Below, piece by piece: positions 1 to 11,011 of a stretch of DNA of 64,000 nucleotides; position 1 is the stretch's first letter, and every line of letters begins with the position of its first letter. The stretch covers positions 1 through 64,000 of the forward strand of contig JASVEC010000043.1 of NCBI GenBank assembly GCA_030770535.1, given 5' to 3'. A program made the translations under genes and the position numbers. This DNA is from Batkoa obscura (lineage: Eukaryota > Entomophthoromycota > Entomophthoromycetes > Entomophthorales > Batkoaceae). The notes below the pieces were generated by a model. It worked only from the letters and a program-made list of their open reading frames with translations, ran no database searches and was not told the origin of the DNA.

Positions 1-20
1 TATTTTATTTTTCTATATAA

Positions 21-1410
21 CTTATCTCAATCACCGTATTAACCAAAGACAATTCCAAACCAAATACAGCTTTTAAACCAGTAAATAAGCGATTTAAAAC
101 AATACCAAACAATATAAAAATCGTACCAAATTCAACTTCATCCAAATCAACTAGTAATTTACTATCGCCTTTATTAACACCGGCTATTAAAATTTCTCTA
201 TCTTTATCTCAGCCCTCTTCCCCAATATTAAATAATCAATTATTATCGCCTATGATGATTCGTACCCATTCTCAACCAAGTCAATATTCACCATTCAATA
301 CGATTAGGATACCAACTACATCAATGGATAATTTAGAAAATAATAATATACCATCAACAAATCGAACAGACAACAAGCAAAACAAACCCTATAAAAAACA
401 ATGAAAGCATTGATTTACTTCCAGTAAAAAATAGTAGTTCATTAGCTATTTTACCTATTTTACTCGCACTATTACCTCCATTATTAGCTTTCTTTCTGGG
501 TATGGAAGATTTATGGAGTGATTTGTTTTTGTTAATTTTAGTTATATTTTATTTATACAATCTGATTCAACTACCTTGGGATTTTTATTTAGCTGCACGC
601 AAGAAAAGATTTATAAATCCAATTGATTTAACAATGTATAACCAAAATGAAAACTTACCAGCGGATGCCAGTAGTGAAGCATTACGTTACCAAGCTCAAT
701 ATCGATTATGGTGGTATGAAAAAATAAGCTTTTTAATGGTAATAATTAGCCCTATCCTTGGAGGTTATATATTTTTAATAGCTCGTTCCCAATTAACTAA
801 TTTGGATACTTTTGTATCGGATTTTAATTTACTACTATTCATATTAGCTGCTGAAGTAAGACCAATGGTTCATTTGGGCCAATTGTTAACCAATAGTGCT
901 AATGAATTACAGCAAGTGGTCAGTCATCAAACAGCTGCTTTACAAAGTATGCAATTTCGATTACAAGGGCTTGAAAATCAAATGGATCAATTACGTCAAG
1001 CTTTTGCAACAAAACAAGATATCTCGAAAGTTAAAAATCAATTTGAGCCACCTTTAAATCAGTTATCTCAATTAGTTATGCGTCAATATCAAAAAGAAAA
1101 ATTAGAAATTAAAAGATTTGAACAAAGTATTACTGTTATTCAAAGACAAATTCAACAACTTCAAACAGAGCTTAATTTGGAAGATTTTGATCATGAAAAT
1201 TCTAATGATAATAATGGTATTGAGGTAGCTTCTTGGTTATTTCAAAAGGATGGGCCGCTGCTACCGGAGCTTCCGATTAGAATCACTGCTCTACCTTCAT
1301 TTACCCTTAAATTGTTTATACTTCCTATTACTCTATCCGCTTCCCTAGTCCATTTTATTTCAAGGCATATAATTCCTAATCGTAGTCCAGCATTAATTAC
1401 ACAGAATTAA
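21..1410 (+). CDS. Conserved fungal membrane protein of unknown function, 5' partial
   Basis: Two adjoining open frames make one gene whose 5' end lies at or before the window edge. The first part (21-~398) is Ser/Pro/Asn-rich and probably disordered. The second (~404-1410) starts with a hydrophobic stretch (AILPILLALLPPLLAFFLG), a second membrane segment (LFLLILVIFYLYNL), then an amphipathic region with RYQAQYRLWW, a third segment around IISPILGGYIFLIA, a fourth (FNLLLFILAAEVRP), and a Gln-rich coiled coil of roughly 90 residues before a hydrophobic tail. The pattern of paired N-terminal membrane helices, a central pair and a coiled coil resembles an uncharacterised family I recall from filamentous fungi; I know no function. 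The frames meet at a run of six A near 393-398, and a one-base length change there would join them, so this is either a sequence error or a real frameshift. Confidence 0.6.
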
Positions 1411-1638
1411 ATTTTATTTTATTTTTATTTTTTACTATAAAGTCGAATTATTCTAATTTTTATAATGAATTTCTTAGTTTTATTATTTTAAATTTTAAAG
1501 TTTAAACTATTCCCCATTCATTGAACTTTGGGACCAATTTTAAGTTTTATTGGTTTGATTTTTTAATAAAAAAATTTCGAAATAAAAGGAAAAGGATTGC
1601 TTTTTAAAAGATTTAAAAATTATTAAAAAGGTTAAAAA

Positions 1639-3892
1639 ATGGCAAATAAATTGAATATAAAAAGTAGTAAGATTTCATTTAAACCCATGATTCTTAATAA
1701 CAATATCTAACCTTCTCTTATAGACAGTAAACGTAAAAATAATTCCGTTGCTGATTCACCACCTAAAAAGTTATCTAAACCAGTCACTCAAACTGAAGAA
1801 GAAGAAGGTGCTTCTAGTGTAGAAGATTTTGAAAACTTTGATGAAGAAAATTATGAAGAAGAAGTAGGCGAAAACTTTGATTCAAACTTAGAAGGTAATC
1901 ATGAAGAAGGTATCAATGAAGAGTTTAAAAATCAAAATAAACAAAGTAAGTTGTTAGCAGCTATAAATTAGATAGAATGAAGAACTAATAATGATAATTT
2001 TTTAAATAATAGGTTCCAAAGAATCTCATCAAGCTACCAAAGCCTTGCGTTTAGAACGTAAAGCTAACAAACCACATGCTGAACTTTTATCCCACTGTAA
2101 AAAGATATGGGAAAAGATGAGAAATAGTAAAGTACCAAGAAAAAGCTTAGAATGTCATGTAACAGACATGATTGACTTGTTAAAAGGAAAGGTAGTCGAG
2201 GTAAGTATTTGGTTGTTCTTTTTTCGATTGAATGAAGATATTGATGGTAAATCGATTTTTAGTTATCTTTAAAACATGATGCTTCTAGAATTGTTCAAAC
2301 TTGTTTAAAATATGGTAGTCAACAACATAGAGCTATTATTGCCGAAGAGTTGAAAGGTCATTATTTGGAATTAGCTAAAGCTAAATATGGACATTTTATT
2401 GTATTGAAAATTTTAAAATATTGGTAAGTTTAATCAAGCTTAATTTAAAGTTTTTGTTTTTAATGATATTTTTTTAGTAAAGAACAAAGAGGTTCTATCA
2501 TCTCCGAATTTTATGGTAATGTTCAAAGACTTATAACTCAAAAAGTAAGTTTATCATAGATTTTGTAATGATTTTTTAATGTTCAATATTAAATTAATTA
2601 GGATGGTTCAAGTGTAATTGAAGAAGCATATGCAATTTATGCTAATCCAGAACAAAAAACAAATTTATTACAAGAATTCTTTGGCCCTGAATTTGTTGTT
2701 TTTAAAGTAAATTCAGAATTTATACTTACTATTAATAATTTGATTTAATTTTAATATTACTGTAGAATAATGCAAGTCAATATACTACCCTTGAATCATT
2801 ATTAAAATCCAATGAAGCTAAAAGAGAATCTATATTACAATCATTATATGACTCTTTAGTTAAAATTTTAAATAAAGGAATTATCAATCATTCTATTATT
2901 CATCATGCTCTTATTGAGTATCTTGATAATGCTAATCCAGCTCAAATTCAGGTAAATAAAAATAATTGTATAAAATATTGAAAATGTTAATGTAAAACAA
3001 ATAGGAAATGATTGGTTTACTTAAAGAACATGTAGTCGAAATACTTCACACTAAAGATGGCTCTAAAGTAGCCATGAAATGTTTACTTTATGGAAACGTT
3101 AAAGATCGTAAAGTAATAGTGAAATCATTCAAACCTTTTGTTGAAAAGATAGCTAAAGAAGAATATGGGCATTTAGTATTATTACAATTATTTGATGTAG
3201 TAGACGATACTGTATTAGTAGATAAAAACATCATAGTTGAATTAATCAAGAATGCTAACAATTTATTGGAAGACAAATTTGGTAGACGTGCAATTGCTTA
3301 TCTCTTAGTTGGTAGATCATTTAGATATATATCAAAACCGTCCGTTGATTTATTGGCTTCTCATGATGAAATAAGAACTCAATTTTCCAAAAAAGAATCA
3401 AGTGCACGTGCTAATGAATTGAATGTAGCTGTATCAAAAGGATTAATTGAATATTTTGAAATTCATGTTGGCGATATATTAATTCAACCTAAACCAAGTC
3501 AAATATTAGAAGATACTATTATTCATGGACAAGGAGATAAATCTAAATTAATACAAAAGATATGTCAATTAATTAAAGATGATTATCAGGTGGATGGAAC
3601 TACTTTATTAGAGCATATCAATTCAAGTCGAGTTATTAAAAAATTAATTAAATTTGAAGATGAAGAAAGTAAAGCTCATCCATATGCTAAACCTTTTTTT
3701 GAAGCTTTGAGTAAAGAAAAATTAGTCCAATTTTGTAAGAATAGAGGGAGTTTTATTATATTATCACTTTTGGAATCCCCAGATACTGAAAAACAAGTGA
3801 AAGCGATATTAAAATCACATAAAAAAGAAATTGTTGAGATCCAAAATACAGGTAACCATGGCGCTGATTTAATTATTCAAAAATTAAATTGA
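1639..3892 (+). CDS. PUF6: Puf6-like pumilio-repeat protein, eight exons
   Basis: Likely nucleolar RNA-binding protein of the Puf6/PUM3 (Penguin) family, which in yeast acts in 60S subunit assembly and represses ASH1 mRNA. Exons by splice signals and frame: 1639-1666, 1724-1945, 2013-2200, 2263-2423, 2478-2544, 2602-2706, 2766-2951, 3005-3892. Every intron begins GTAA and ends AG. The N-terminus is Lys/Ser-rich followed by a Glu/Asp-rich tract; then come degenerate PUF repeats with the typical pattern HDASRIVQTCLKYG and AKYGHFIVLKILKY; the last exon carries the CPL-type region, recognised by FGRRAIAYLL. The family has about 11 divergent repeats that bind nucleic acid without sequence preference. 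The start codon is the first ATG in frame with a spliced 28-nt exon. It shares its direction with the upstream membrane-protein gene, about 230 bp away. Confidence 0.85.
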
Positions 3893-4120
3893 AGTGTTGG
3901 GGAATAGAGTAATTAAGTTTTATATAAACTTAATTCTATTTTTATAGAGTTTTTATAATTATAATAAAGATTTGAAAATATTAATTGAATTGTTTATTGC
4001 TTTATACCTTTTTTTAAAAAACAAAAATAAATTTGATTAATGAAAATTATATTATAACAATAGTGAATAATAAATTTATAAAGTTATGTATTTTTATTAT
4101 CCCTTTTTTAAACTTTATTT

Positions 4121-4218
4121 GGGGATGTGTTTTTATGTTTAAGAATTTTACTAACAAATTTCCCGCTTAAATAGTGCTTAAAAAATGGAAAAGGTAATGA
4201 AGTTAAAAAAACACTCTC
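4121..4218 (+). mobile_element. GGGGATGT-family MITE-like element, copy 1
   Basis: Member of a short non-coding family with consensus start GGGGATGTATTTTT, interior GTTTAAGAATTTTACTAAC and CTCAAATAGCGCTTAAAA, and inverted end AAAAACATCCCC. This copy has a degenerate right end (ACTCTC). Flanks are ATTT and ATAT, so a target duplication is not exact. Confidence 0.75.
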
Positions 4219-4584
4219 ATATTCTATCAATTTTAATAAAATAAGACTATAAATGTTAAATTTATATCTAAATAATTTTACATATTATGTATATCCATTA
4301 TTAAATTTATCCAATTATGAAGTTAAAATAACGAGTTACTTAATTTATTATATTTAAAGTTTAATATACTTTTATTAGGATTTTATAAAGAACAGCTATT
4401 CAAATATACCTACAATAAGATTTAAGGTCCTTAAACTACAAAATATATCTCAAGCATACTCTTTATAGTTTATCTACTGAAACTAATCCTTAAAAACTCC
4501 CTTTTTTATCTTACTCAATTTTTATCTTGTGCCTACAACTCTGTTTTACAATTTAAGAACTTTGAGCTATGTTAAAGCTCCATT

Positions 4585-4683
4585 TGGGATGTGCTTTTTT
4601 GTTTAAGAATTTTACTAACAATTTTTCCACTCAAATAGCGCTTAAAACATGGAAAAAGTAGTGAAGCTAAAAAAAACACCCCC
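4585..4683 (+). mobile_element. GGGGATGT-family MITE-like element, copy 2
   Basis: Ends are TGGGATG and CACCCCC, and the interior matches copy 1 closely (GTTTAAGAATTTTACTAAC, CAAATAGCGCTTAAAA). Flanking 4-mers CATT and ACTT do not match, so the target duplication has decayed or the ends are slightly off. Confidence 0.75.
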
Positions 4684-5094
4684 ACTTGGTCATTCTATAA
4701 TTTAATAAAATAGAGTAAACATTAATTATTTAATTGAGACTATATAATTCTTGAAAAGTAGTTTATTCGATGTAATTAAATTACCTGAACCAACTCTTAC
4801 AATGTCTGGAGTTTCCGACAAGTCTCTGCCTTCTGTTAAGAGTTTTACTAGTTGTACTCCCATTCTTTTCACTCCGTACTTTAGCCTGGTCTCAACTCTC
4901 TATTTTCTCTCTGGATATCCTTTGCTCCAAAATTCACTTGTCTTTATAAAATATAGCTTATTTGTCTTCTTGGATTTCAGTAACCTTTTCCTACGTGAAC
5001 AAATCGAATGGCTTCCAATATCTGTCAGTAGCAGCTAGGTAGCTAAGGTTGATATTGTAGCTTTATTTAGTCTTATTTGATTAACTCATCAAAT

Positions 5095-5190
5095 GGGGAT
5101 GTATTTTTTTTGTTTAAGAATTTTACCAATCTTTCCACTCAAATAGTGCTTAAAAAATGGAAAAATAATGAAACTAAAAAAAACATCCCC
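5095..5190 (+). mobile_element. GGGGATGT-family MITE-like element, copy 3, with target duplication
   Basis: Full-length copy of 96 bp with intact GGGGATG and CATCCCC ends. It is flanked on both sides by AAAT (5091-5094 and 5191-5194), an exact 4-bp target-site duplication. Confidence 0.85.
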
Positions 5191-6665
5191 AAATATAGCT
5201 TTAAATATACAAAATGAAGTAGAGGCTACTTCCTATAAAGTAAATTGTGCTTTTGAGATAGATTCAACAACTCATTAATCAGTACAATTTAAAGAGTTAC
5301 TTGCTTTATATGATAAATTATAGAAATTAAAGGGTTCAGTTTTATATTATTGTACTGCCTGTTCTAGATGATTGCTTTATCCTGCTTTATTCATATTGAT
5401 AAATTCATTTAAAAGCAAGGACTTTATAAATACGATGGTTTTAATATTTAATATTTAACCAAGTTTATTGATGTTTTGTACTATAGAAATTACAAAGTCA
5501 TTGGTTTATCTTTTGACATAAACTTATCAACAAACAATGAAAGAAACTGATGAATCTACAAATATAAGACTGAGTAAACAAAAATTAACAATATTTTGTT
5601 ACCTGAAGCTTACAATTTATTATTTGAAATTAGTAGAAGTAAAGCAGTAACCAACATAATAGAAGCAGTGAGTAATAAAAAATAAGTATTGAACGCTTTA
5701 TTTAAATAAAGTAACAAACGAACGTAGGAGATAGTGGAGGGAAATGGAAATAAAAAGAGAGCGAAACGAAATGGAAATAAAAATTCTAAAAATTTTATAG
5801 CTAATAAAGATAAGTATAAATAGATAAAAAACCCACCCTAGTTAATGATGCTAAAAGTAATGTTTAACAAGCTTATTAAACTTTTAGATGTTATCTTTTG
5901 GTAATTAGGAAATAGGAGATGCTATAGAACTTATCAATATGCTTATTAACAATATTGAGTTTATCTTAAAGATGAGTATATTGGGTTCACTCTCAATGTT
6001 GATTCTAGTATTGAGTATAAAAACCTACTTGTTTGATTTATAGATTCGCTTTAAGTGATGAAGTGTTATTTCAAAAGAATGGAAAGCGGATTAAACCATA
6101 AAAAATTAAGCAATCTTTTATAGATTGTCTCATTGATGTCCATTGTGATATGACTATATTTAGTACATAGACAACTATATTTGTCATTAAAAAAAATGAA
6201 ATCAGAATCGATCTGATTGTTTTATCAGAAGGAAGTATAAATATATATCCTGTAGAAAACTAGAGTACAAATATCTGATTAAACAATGGTATTTATCATA
6301 TTATTAATTAGATTAGAGAGGAATATGGTTTATTTTAAATCTTTTTGAACTTTTTATTTAAATAAAGAAATATCAAGAAACCTGTTTTTTATATTCAAAT
6401 AAAGCTAAATGTTTATATCCTCAATCTCAGTCTTAATGGAGGTAGTATTCTATATATTAAATATACCCAAGATTCAATTCAATTTTCGAATAAAAGGGAT
6501 TTTTGAATTGTAACTTTTAATTTGAACCAAATGACTATCTAATCAGCAGTGTTAGAGATTGAAGTTTTAATGTTTTATTTAATTAAGAATGGATTCAAGT
6601 CAACCACATTAAATAAAAGGATAGGTAAAATAAGCATAGACTATATAACAGATTAACAAACATGA

Positions 6666-7980
6666 AATCTAGTTTACTATAAAACCGTGATCACTTCATC
6701 GATTGATATTACACTAAAAACAACTAAAAAATCAAATCCCCAATGGCCAATTTTTGTAATTGAAGAAAGCTGGGGAACTTCTAGAGTGGATACATACCTT
6801 CGGAATAGATTAAATTTAGAATTTTCATTAACTCAAAAGTTACTTCGATTAAAAAAAGTAGCTATCAATGGTAAAAAACAAAAGGAGGGTAGTTACAAGA
6901 TTCAACCGGGAGATGAGCTGGTTATTAAAGAAAGGAATTTATTGGATTTTATAGTGAATGAGGAGAAGAAAATGGATCGAAGGAAAGATGAGGATGACGC
7001 GCCTTTGCCCTTTGATATTGTATTTCAGAACAAACATTTGATATTAATAAATAAACCCAAGGGTTTACCAGTGCAGGGTAAATTTGAATAAATCAATTTA
7101 AAATTTAACCAATCTATTTTAGGTGGAAGTAAACTAATGGACCATATTGGAAATTACTTTGAAAGTAAATGAGACACTTAAATATCATTATAAAGCTAAT
7201 CAAAATTAAAGAGATAAAAGGTAATTCTATTGATAAGCCAAGGATAGTTCACCGACTGGATAAAGTAAGTTTATATTTTTAATATAAAAAAGTAGCATCT
7301 TTACATCAATAGGAAGTTACAGGGGCCCTAATATTAGCAAAAACACATAAATCTTCAGTAATATTAAGTGATTTATTTCATGGAAATAAAAGCTTAGTAA
7401 AAACAGCTGATAGTAAATTAATCAAGTATTATCTAGCTATTATACATCACCAACCGAAATCAATATCAGGGCTTATAACAGATCCTATTTATTATAATAG
7501 CGATGGGACAGTAAGTATTCAAAAAAATAATAATAGTAATTTGAAAATAGAAAAAAAAGAAAGTATCACAGAATATAAAGTATTACAAACAAATGAAAAA
7601 TACAGTCTATTAGCATTAAAATTATTAACTGGTAGAAAACATCAATTAAGATTACATTTAGCTCATAGTTTAAATACACCAATATTAGGCGACAAAAAAT
7701 ATAGTAATAATACAATTAATGCTCCATTGATGTTACATTGTTTAGGTATGGATCTAATGGTAAGTAAATAACTTTTATTTTATTAATAAACAATAACTTC
7801 ATTTTATAGAATAAAGAATTAATTAATGATGAGGATTTTAAAAATTATCAAATTATTTTCAATAATCAGATGTATGGTGATGTAATTGAAGAGTATATTA
7901 ATAGCTTACCAAATAATGGCTTAAAATTGTTTGTCCCTCCACCATCTCATTTTATGAAGCTTTTGAAAAATGTGAGATAA
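6666..7980 (+). CDS. RluA-family RNA pseudouridine synthase
   Basis: Isomerises uridine to pseudouridine in RNA. Exons: up to 7077, 7123-7164, 7212-7264, 7313-7759, 7810-7980. The N-terminus has an S4-like RNA-binding region (RVDTYLRNRL ... LLRLKKVAINGKK ... IQPGDELVI), then the first catalytic-domain strand LILINKPKGLPVQ, the active-site motif HRLDKEVTG with the catalytic Asp in RLD, and the closing motif GRKHQLRLHLAH ... ILGDKKY. S4 plus RluA domain is the RluD/RluC-like layout; in fungi this could be a mitochondrial rRNA enzyme (Pus5-like) or a tRNA enzyme (Pus6/Pus8/Pus9-like), and I cannot decide. The start is unresolved: the open frame after the stop at 6663-6665 has no in-frame ATG before the conserved region (only GTG at 6687), so a short upstream exon is likely. 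Confidence 0.85.
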
Positions 7981-8103
7981 TAATTACTTGAGTTTGTTTT
8001 AATATATTTATAAAAAATATGAATACAAAACATAAAATAAAAAAGTATTAAAATTAAATAAAAACTCTATATATTATTTTTATCTAGTTATTAGGAATAC
8101 TAA

Positions 8104-9294
8104 TTATTCTTCAAATACAGTTCTATTTGGATTATTTTCTGAAACTTCAACTGGGATAGATTGTTTTGGTTCTTCTTGATTTTGATTTTGATTTTGGTTT
8201 TGATTGGATTTTCTAGGTCTTTTTGAACCTCTTAAAGGATGACCAACTGGTAAATTGTTACCTCTTTCAGTAGCCTCAGCAGAAGCATACATAACTTTTA
8301 AGGATCGTCCATTTAATTTTCTTTTTTGAAATGCTCTTAAAGCTTGTGTAGCGGAGTTTTGCTCTTTAAAATCCACCCAGGCGTAACTAAAGAGGATTTG
8401 AATTAAATATAAAAACAAAAATACCAAATTGAAATTAACTTACCCCTTACAACGCCCTGTATCTTCAAATGTAGAAATTCTCACTTTTTTGATTTCACCA
8501 TATTTTTCAAATACTTCTTGAATATGCTCTTTAGTAGTTTCAAAACTTAAATTACCAACAAATATAGTTGGTAATACTTCACCTTCTTTTTCAGCTTCTA
8601 CGGCTTTTAAGGCGGGTGCTTTTTTGCCATTTTTAACAAAATTCTTGGCATCTTTAATTAATACATTTCTTCCAATAAGTTCTTGTTCTGATTTTTCAAT
8701 TGCTTTCTTTTGACTTTCTTCTGTTTCAAAATCAACATAAGCGAATCTAGTTAAAAAACATCAAAAGATTTACAAGTATATACAAAAAACAGCTTACCCT
8801 TTATTCCTACTGAATGTAGCTGGAAGATTAACTCTAGTAACTTTACCACAATCAGCAAAGAATCTTCTTAATTCTTGTTCAGTAGTAGTAAACCTTAAAT
8901 TACCAACCCAAACAGAAAATTTACTCCTATCTCCCATCTTCTCTTTTTGCTTTTCTTTTTCTTCTTTTTTCTTATCCATTTCAGTAATATCATCCACCGT
9001 CAATTTCTTTTTATTAGTTTTTGGCTCAATTACTTTGATTCCGTCATCTTCTACTGCAGCGTTGGCTTTTTTGACTGGCTCGAAACCAGTTACGATGTCA
9101 AGGATGTTAAAGGCATCATCATCATCATCTTTTTTACTCTTCACTTTTTCTTTTTTCTCTTTTTTCTCTTTTTTCTCTTTCTCTTTTTGGATTTTTTGGA
9201 TTTTCTTTCTTTGATGGATTCGACGACAGCCTCCTCTTGTTCTGATTGAACTTTTGGCTCTATTTGCTCGTTTTTAACTTTAGTTTCTTTCATT
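8104..9294 (-). CDS. Nop13-like nucleolar RNA-binding protein with two RRMs
   Basis: Three exons on the minus strand: 9294-8798, 8746-8444, 8386-8104; both introns split an RRM at the RNP1 motif. RRM1 starts FSVWVGNLRFTTTEQEL and continues GFAYVDFE; RRM2 starts TIFVGNLSFETT and continues GYAWVDFKEQ. The order acidic/basic tail, SVWVGNL-type RRM, TLFVGNL-type RRM and basic Gln/Asn tail matches yeast Nop13 and its fission-yeast relatives, nucleolar proteins bound to pre-ribosomal particles. The Lys/Glu-rich N-terminal part (about 9140-9215) is a run of AAAAAAGAG repeats, and the frame from the ATG at 9294 does not match the frame of the RRMs; one base must be gained or lost in this low-complexity tract, by sequencing slip or by true mutation. 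Confidence 0.75.
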
Positions 9295-9560
9295 TTGTTT
9301 TTAAAAGTTAAAATAAATTATTTGATTTAGAATTTTAGTTCAAAAATTTTAATATTAGTTTGATTGGTTTAATTCAAGTAGGCTTGGGGCTATGAGCCAA
9401 ATAATTGTAAGTTAAGAAATTAAAAAACAAAAAATAGTTAATAAAAATTAAAGTTTCAATTTAGGCATTAAATCAACTTGTGGTTAATCAAATAACAAAA
9501 ATTTCAGATGTTGTTTTATAAAAGACTACCTACTCATTTTGAGTAGAAATCTTCACATGA

Positions 9561-9633
9561 AACTCCCTGCGGGACTCGAACCCGCAATCCTCAGATTAGA
9601 AGTCTGATGCCTTATCCATTGGGCCAAGGGAGC
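9561..9633 (-). tRNA. trnR-TCT: tRNA-Arg (anticodon TCT)
   Basis: Read on the minus strand this folds as a 73-nt cloverleaf without intron: acceptor GCTCCCT pairing with AGGGAGT (G1 pairs with U72), D-arm with CCCAATGGATAAGG, anticodon stem CAGAC/ATCTG around loop TTCTA with anticodon TCT, and T-arm GGTTCGAGTCC. It decodes AGA, the Arg codon favoured in AT-rich genomes. It stands alone between the Nop13-like gene and a gene-free stretch. Confidence 0.95.
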
Positions 9634-11011
9634 TGTTGATCTAATAATTAGATATTGCTATATAAAACAATTGTTTTTATTTAAATTTTAAAATTTGACA
9701 GAATTTTTTAACAAGAGTACTATTTGGACCCAGCTCACTCATGTTGATTTGGCCAAAAGGTTAATATGAAGATTACTATAATATCTGAAATTACATAATG
9801 TGAATATGACTTTAACAAACATATATATCAATAGATATAAATTACTTTAGTAATGTTTTAGCAATTTTTTCTGTTAAAATGTTTTATACTATACCAAAAC
9901 TAAATCCTTTTTAACACTTCAAAGTAGCTAAATTTGTTGTAGCCCAATAAATAATACAGTAAGTAGTATCAAATAAAGGTATTAAAATTTCAAAATTTGA
10001 TTTACCTTTATATGAGTACATTATGATATGTCAAAAATTTGCTGTTTTAAAAGTATTATACGCTTTTTTGTAAAAGCCCACAGATCTTACTGAAGTTATT
10101 AGGCTGTCTACATCTCCAATGTCGTAATATCAAGTGTTGAATAGAGCTTGTCATCTTTAAGAAGCTTTGTTTTATGTTGTTTGATAAATCATCCATTGAG
10201 AATTGTAATGAATTTAATCCTATTTCTAGGACTTTTTTTAAAGCTAAAAAACTAACATCATCTATAAATGCTCTATAATCCATCAAAAATATATTTGTTT
10301 TTTGGTTTCAATATTTAGAAAAAGTAAATAGCTTTATTGTTACTCAATAGATAGTATATCAGACAATATAGAGTAAAGCTTATTAAAGAGATTAAGCTTC
10401 ACACTACGTTTACTATTATAATTTCAAATTATGTTGAAAACCTGACTGCTTTAAAATGAGCTTATATGTACTATTTTTGAGTCGTTTTGAGTTATAATGA
10501 ATTACTTAGTTTGAAATCTTAAAAAAAGACAAGCTATATTAAATAGTATAGTATTAATTATTTTGATAACAAAAGTTTATAAAAAACAATACTAGATAAT
10601 TTTTATGTAATAATTTATATATTTATTATTAAAATAACGTCCTCAAAAACTGCTCCAAATGGGCTAGTTTTCAAAAATAAACTCCTCCATTTTCAAGTTG
10701 CAATAACATCTACCACTGTATTTTATATAACAAATAATTTATAATTACTATTTTAACAGATATTATAGATAATGTTTTAAAAAAAATTACTTACTAAATT
10801 TTTAATGGTAATTATAAACAAACTGGCCCCTTTGGCTTAAAGCGTTTGAATGGTACTTATTAAATAGTACCATTAATTTTAATAAAAATCCAAGTAGAAT
10901 TCATCTATTATTTTTAGGAGCATAATAAGCCAATGAGAGTTGGATTACCTTTTACTTATTAAAAATACATAAAAGTCAACAATACTTTTTTGTTTCTATC
11001 CCAACATTAAG
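9634..11011. other. Intergenic, no gene recognised
   Basis: About 1.4 kb without a convincing gene. A 76-codon minus-strand frame (10056-10286) has no recognisable domain and is followed by stops. A short perfect hairpin, AATGGTACT and AGTACCATT around an 8-nt loop, lies near 10850-10876. Sequence near 10630-10850 (GTCCTCAAAAACTGCTCCAAATGGG and ACTGGCCCCTTTGG) is less AT-rich than its surroundings, but I could not assign it to a repeat. Confidence 0.5.

Larger units (their letters stand above)
3893..6665. other. Intergenic, repeat-rich and decayed sequence
   Basis: No intact gene was found in about 2.8 kb. It contains three short inverted-repeat elements (4121-4218, 4585-4683, 5095-5190). 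Between the second and third, the minus strand (about 4740-5040) reads like coding sequence with several stops; about 65 residues in one frame (including LKYGVKRMGVQLVKLL) look non-random but match no family I know. From about 5,900 to 6,660 the plus strand also has stretches that read like protein interrupted by stops. Both look like old gene remains. Confidence 0.5.

Noticed and set aside
8947-9249. 100-codon plus-strand frame rich in Phe
   Set aside because: Antisense shadow of the Lys/Glu-rich N-terminus of the Nop13-like gene.
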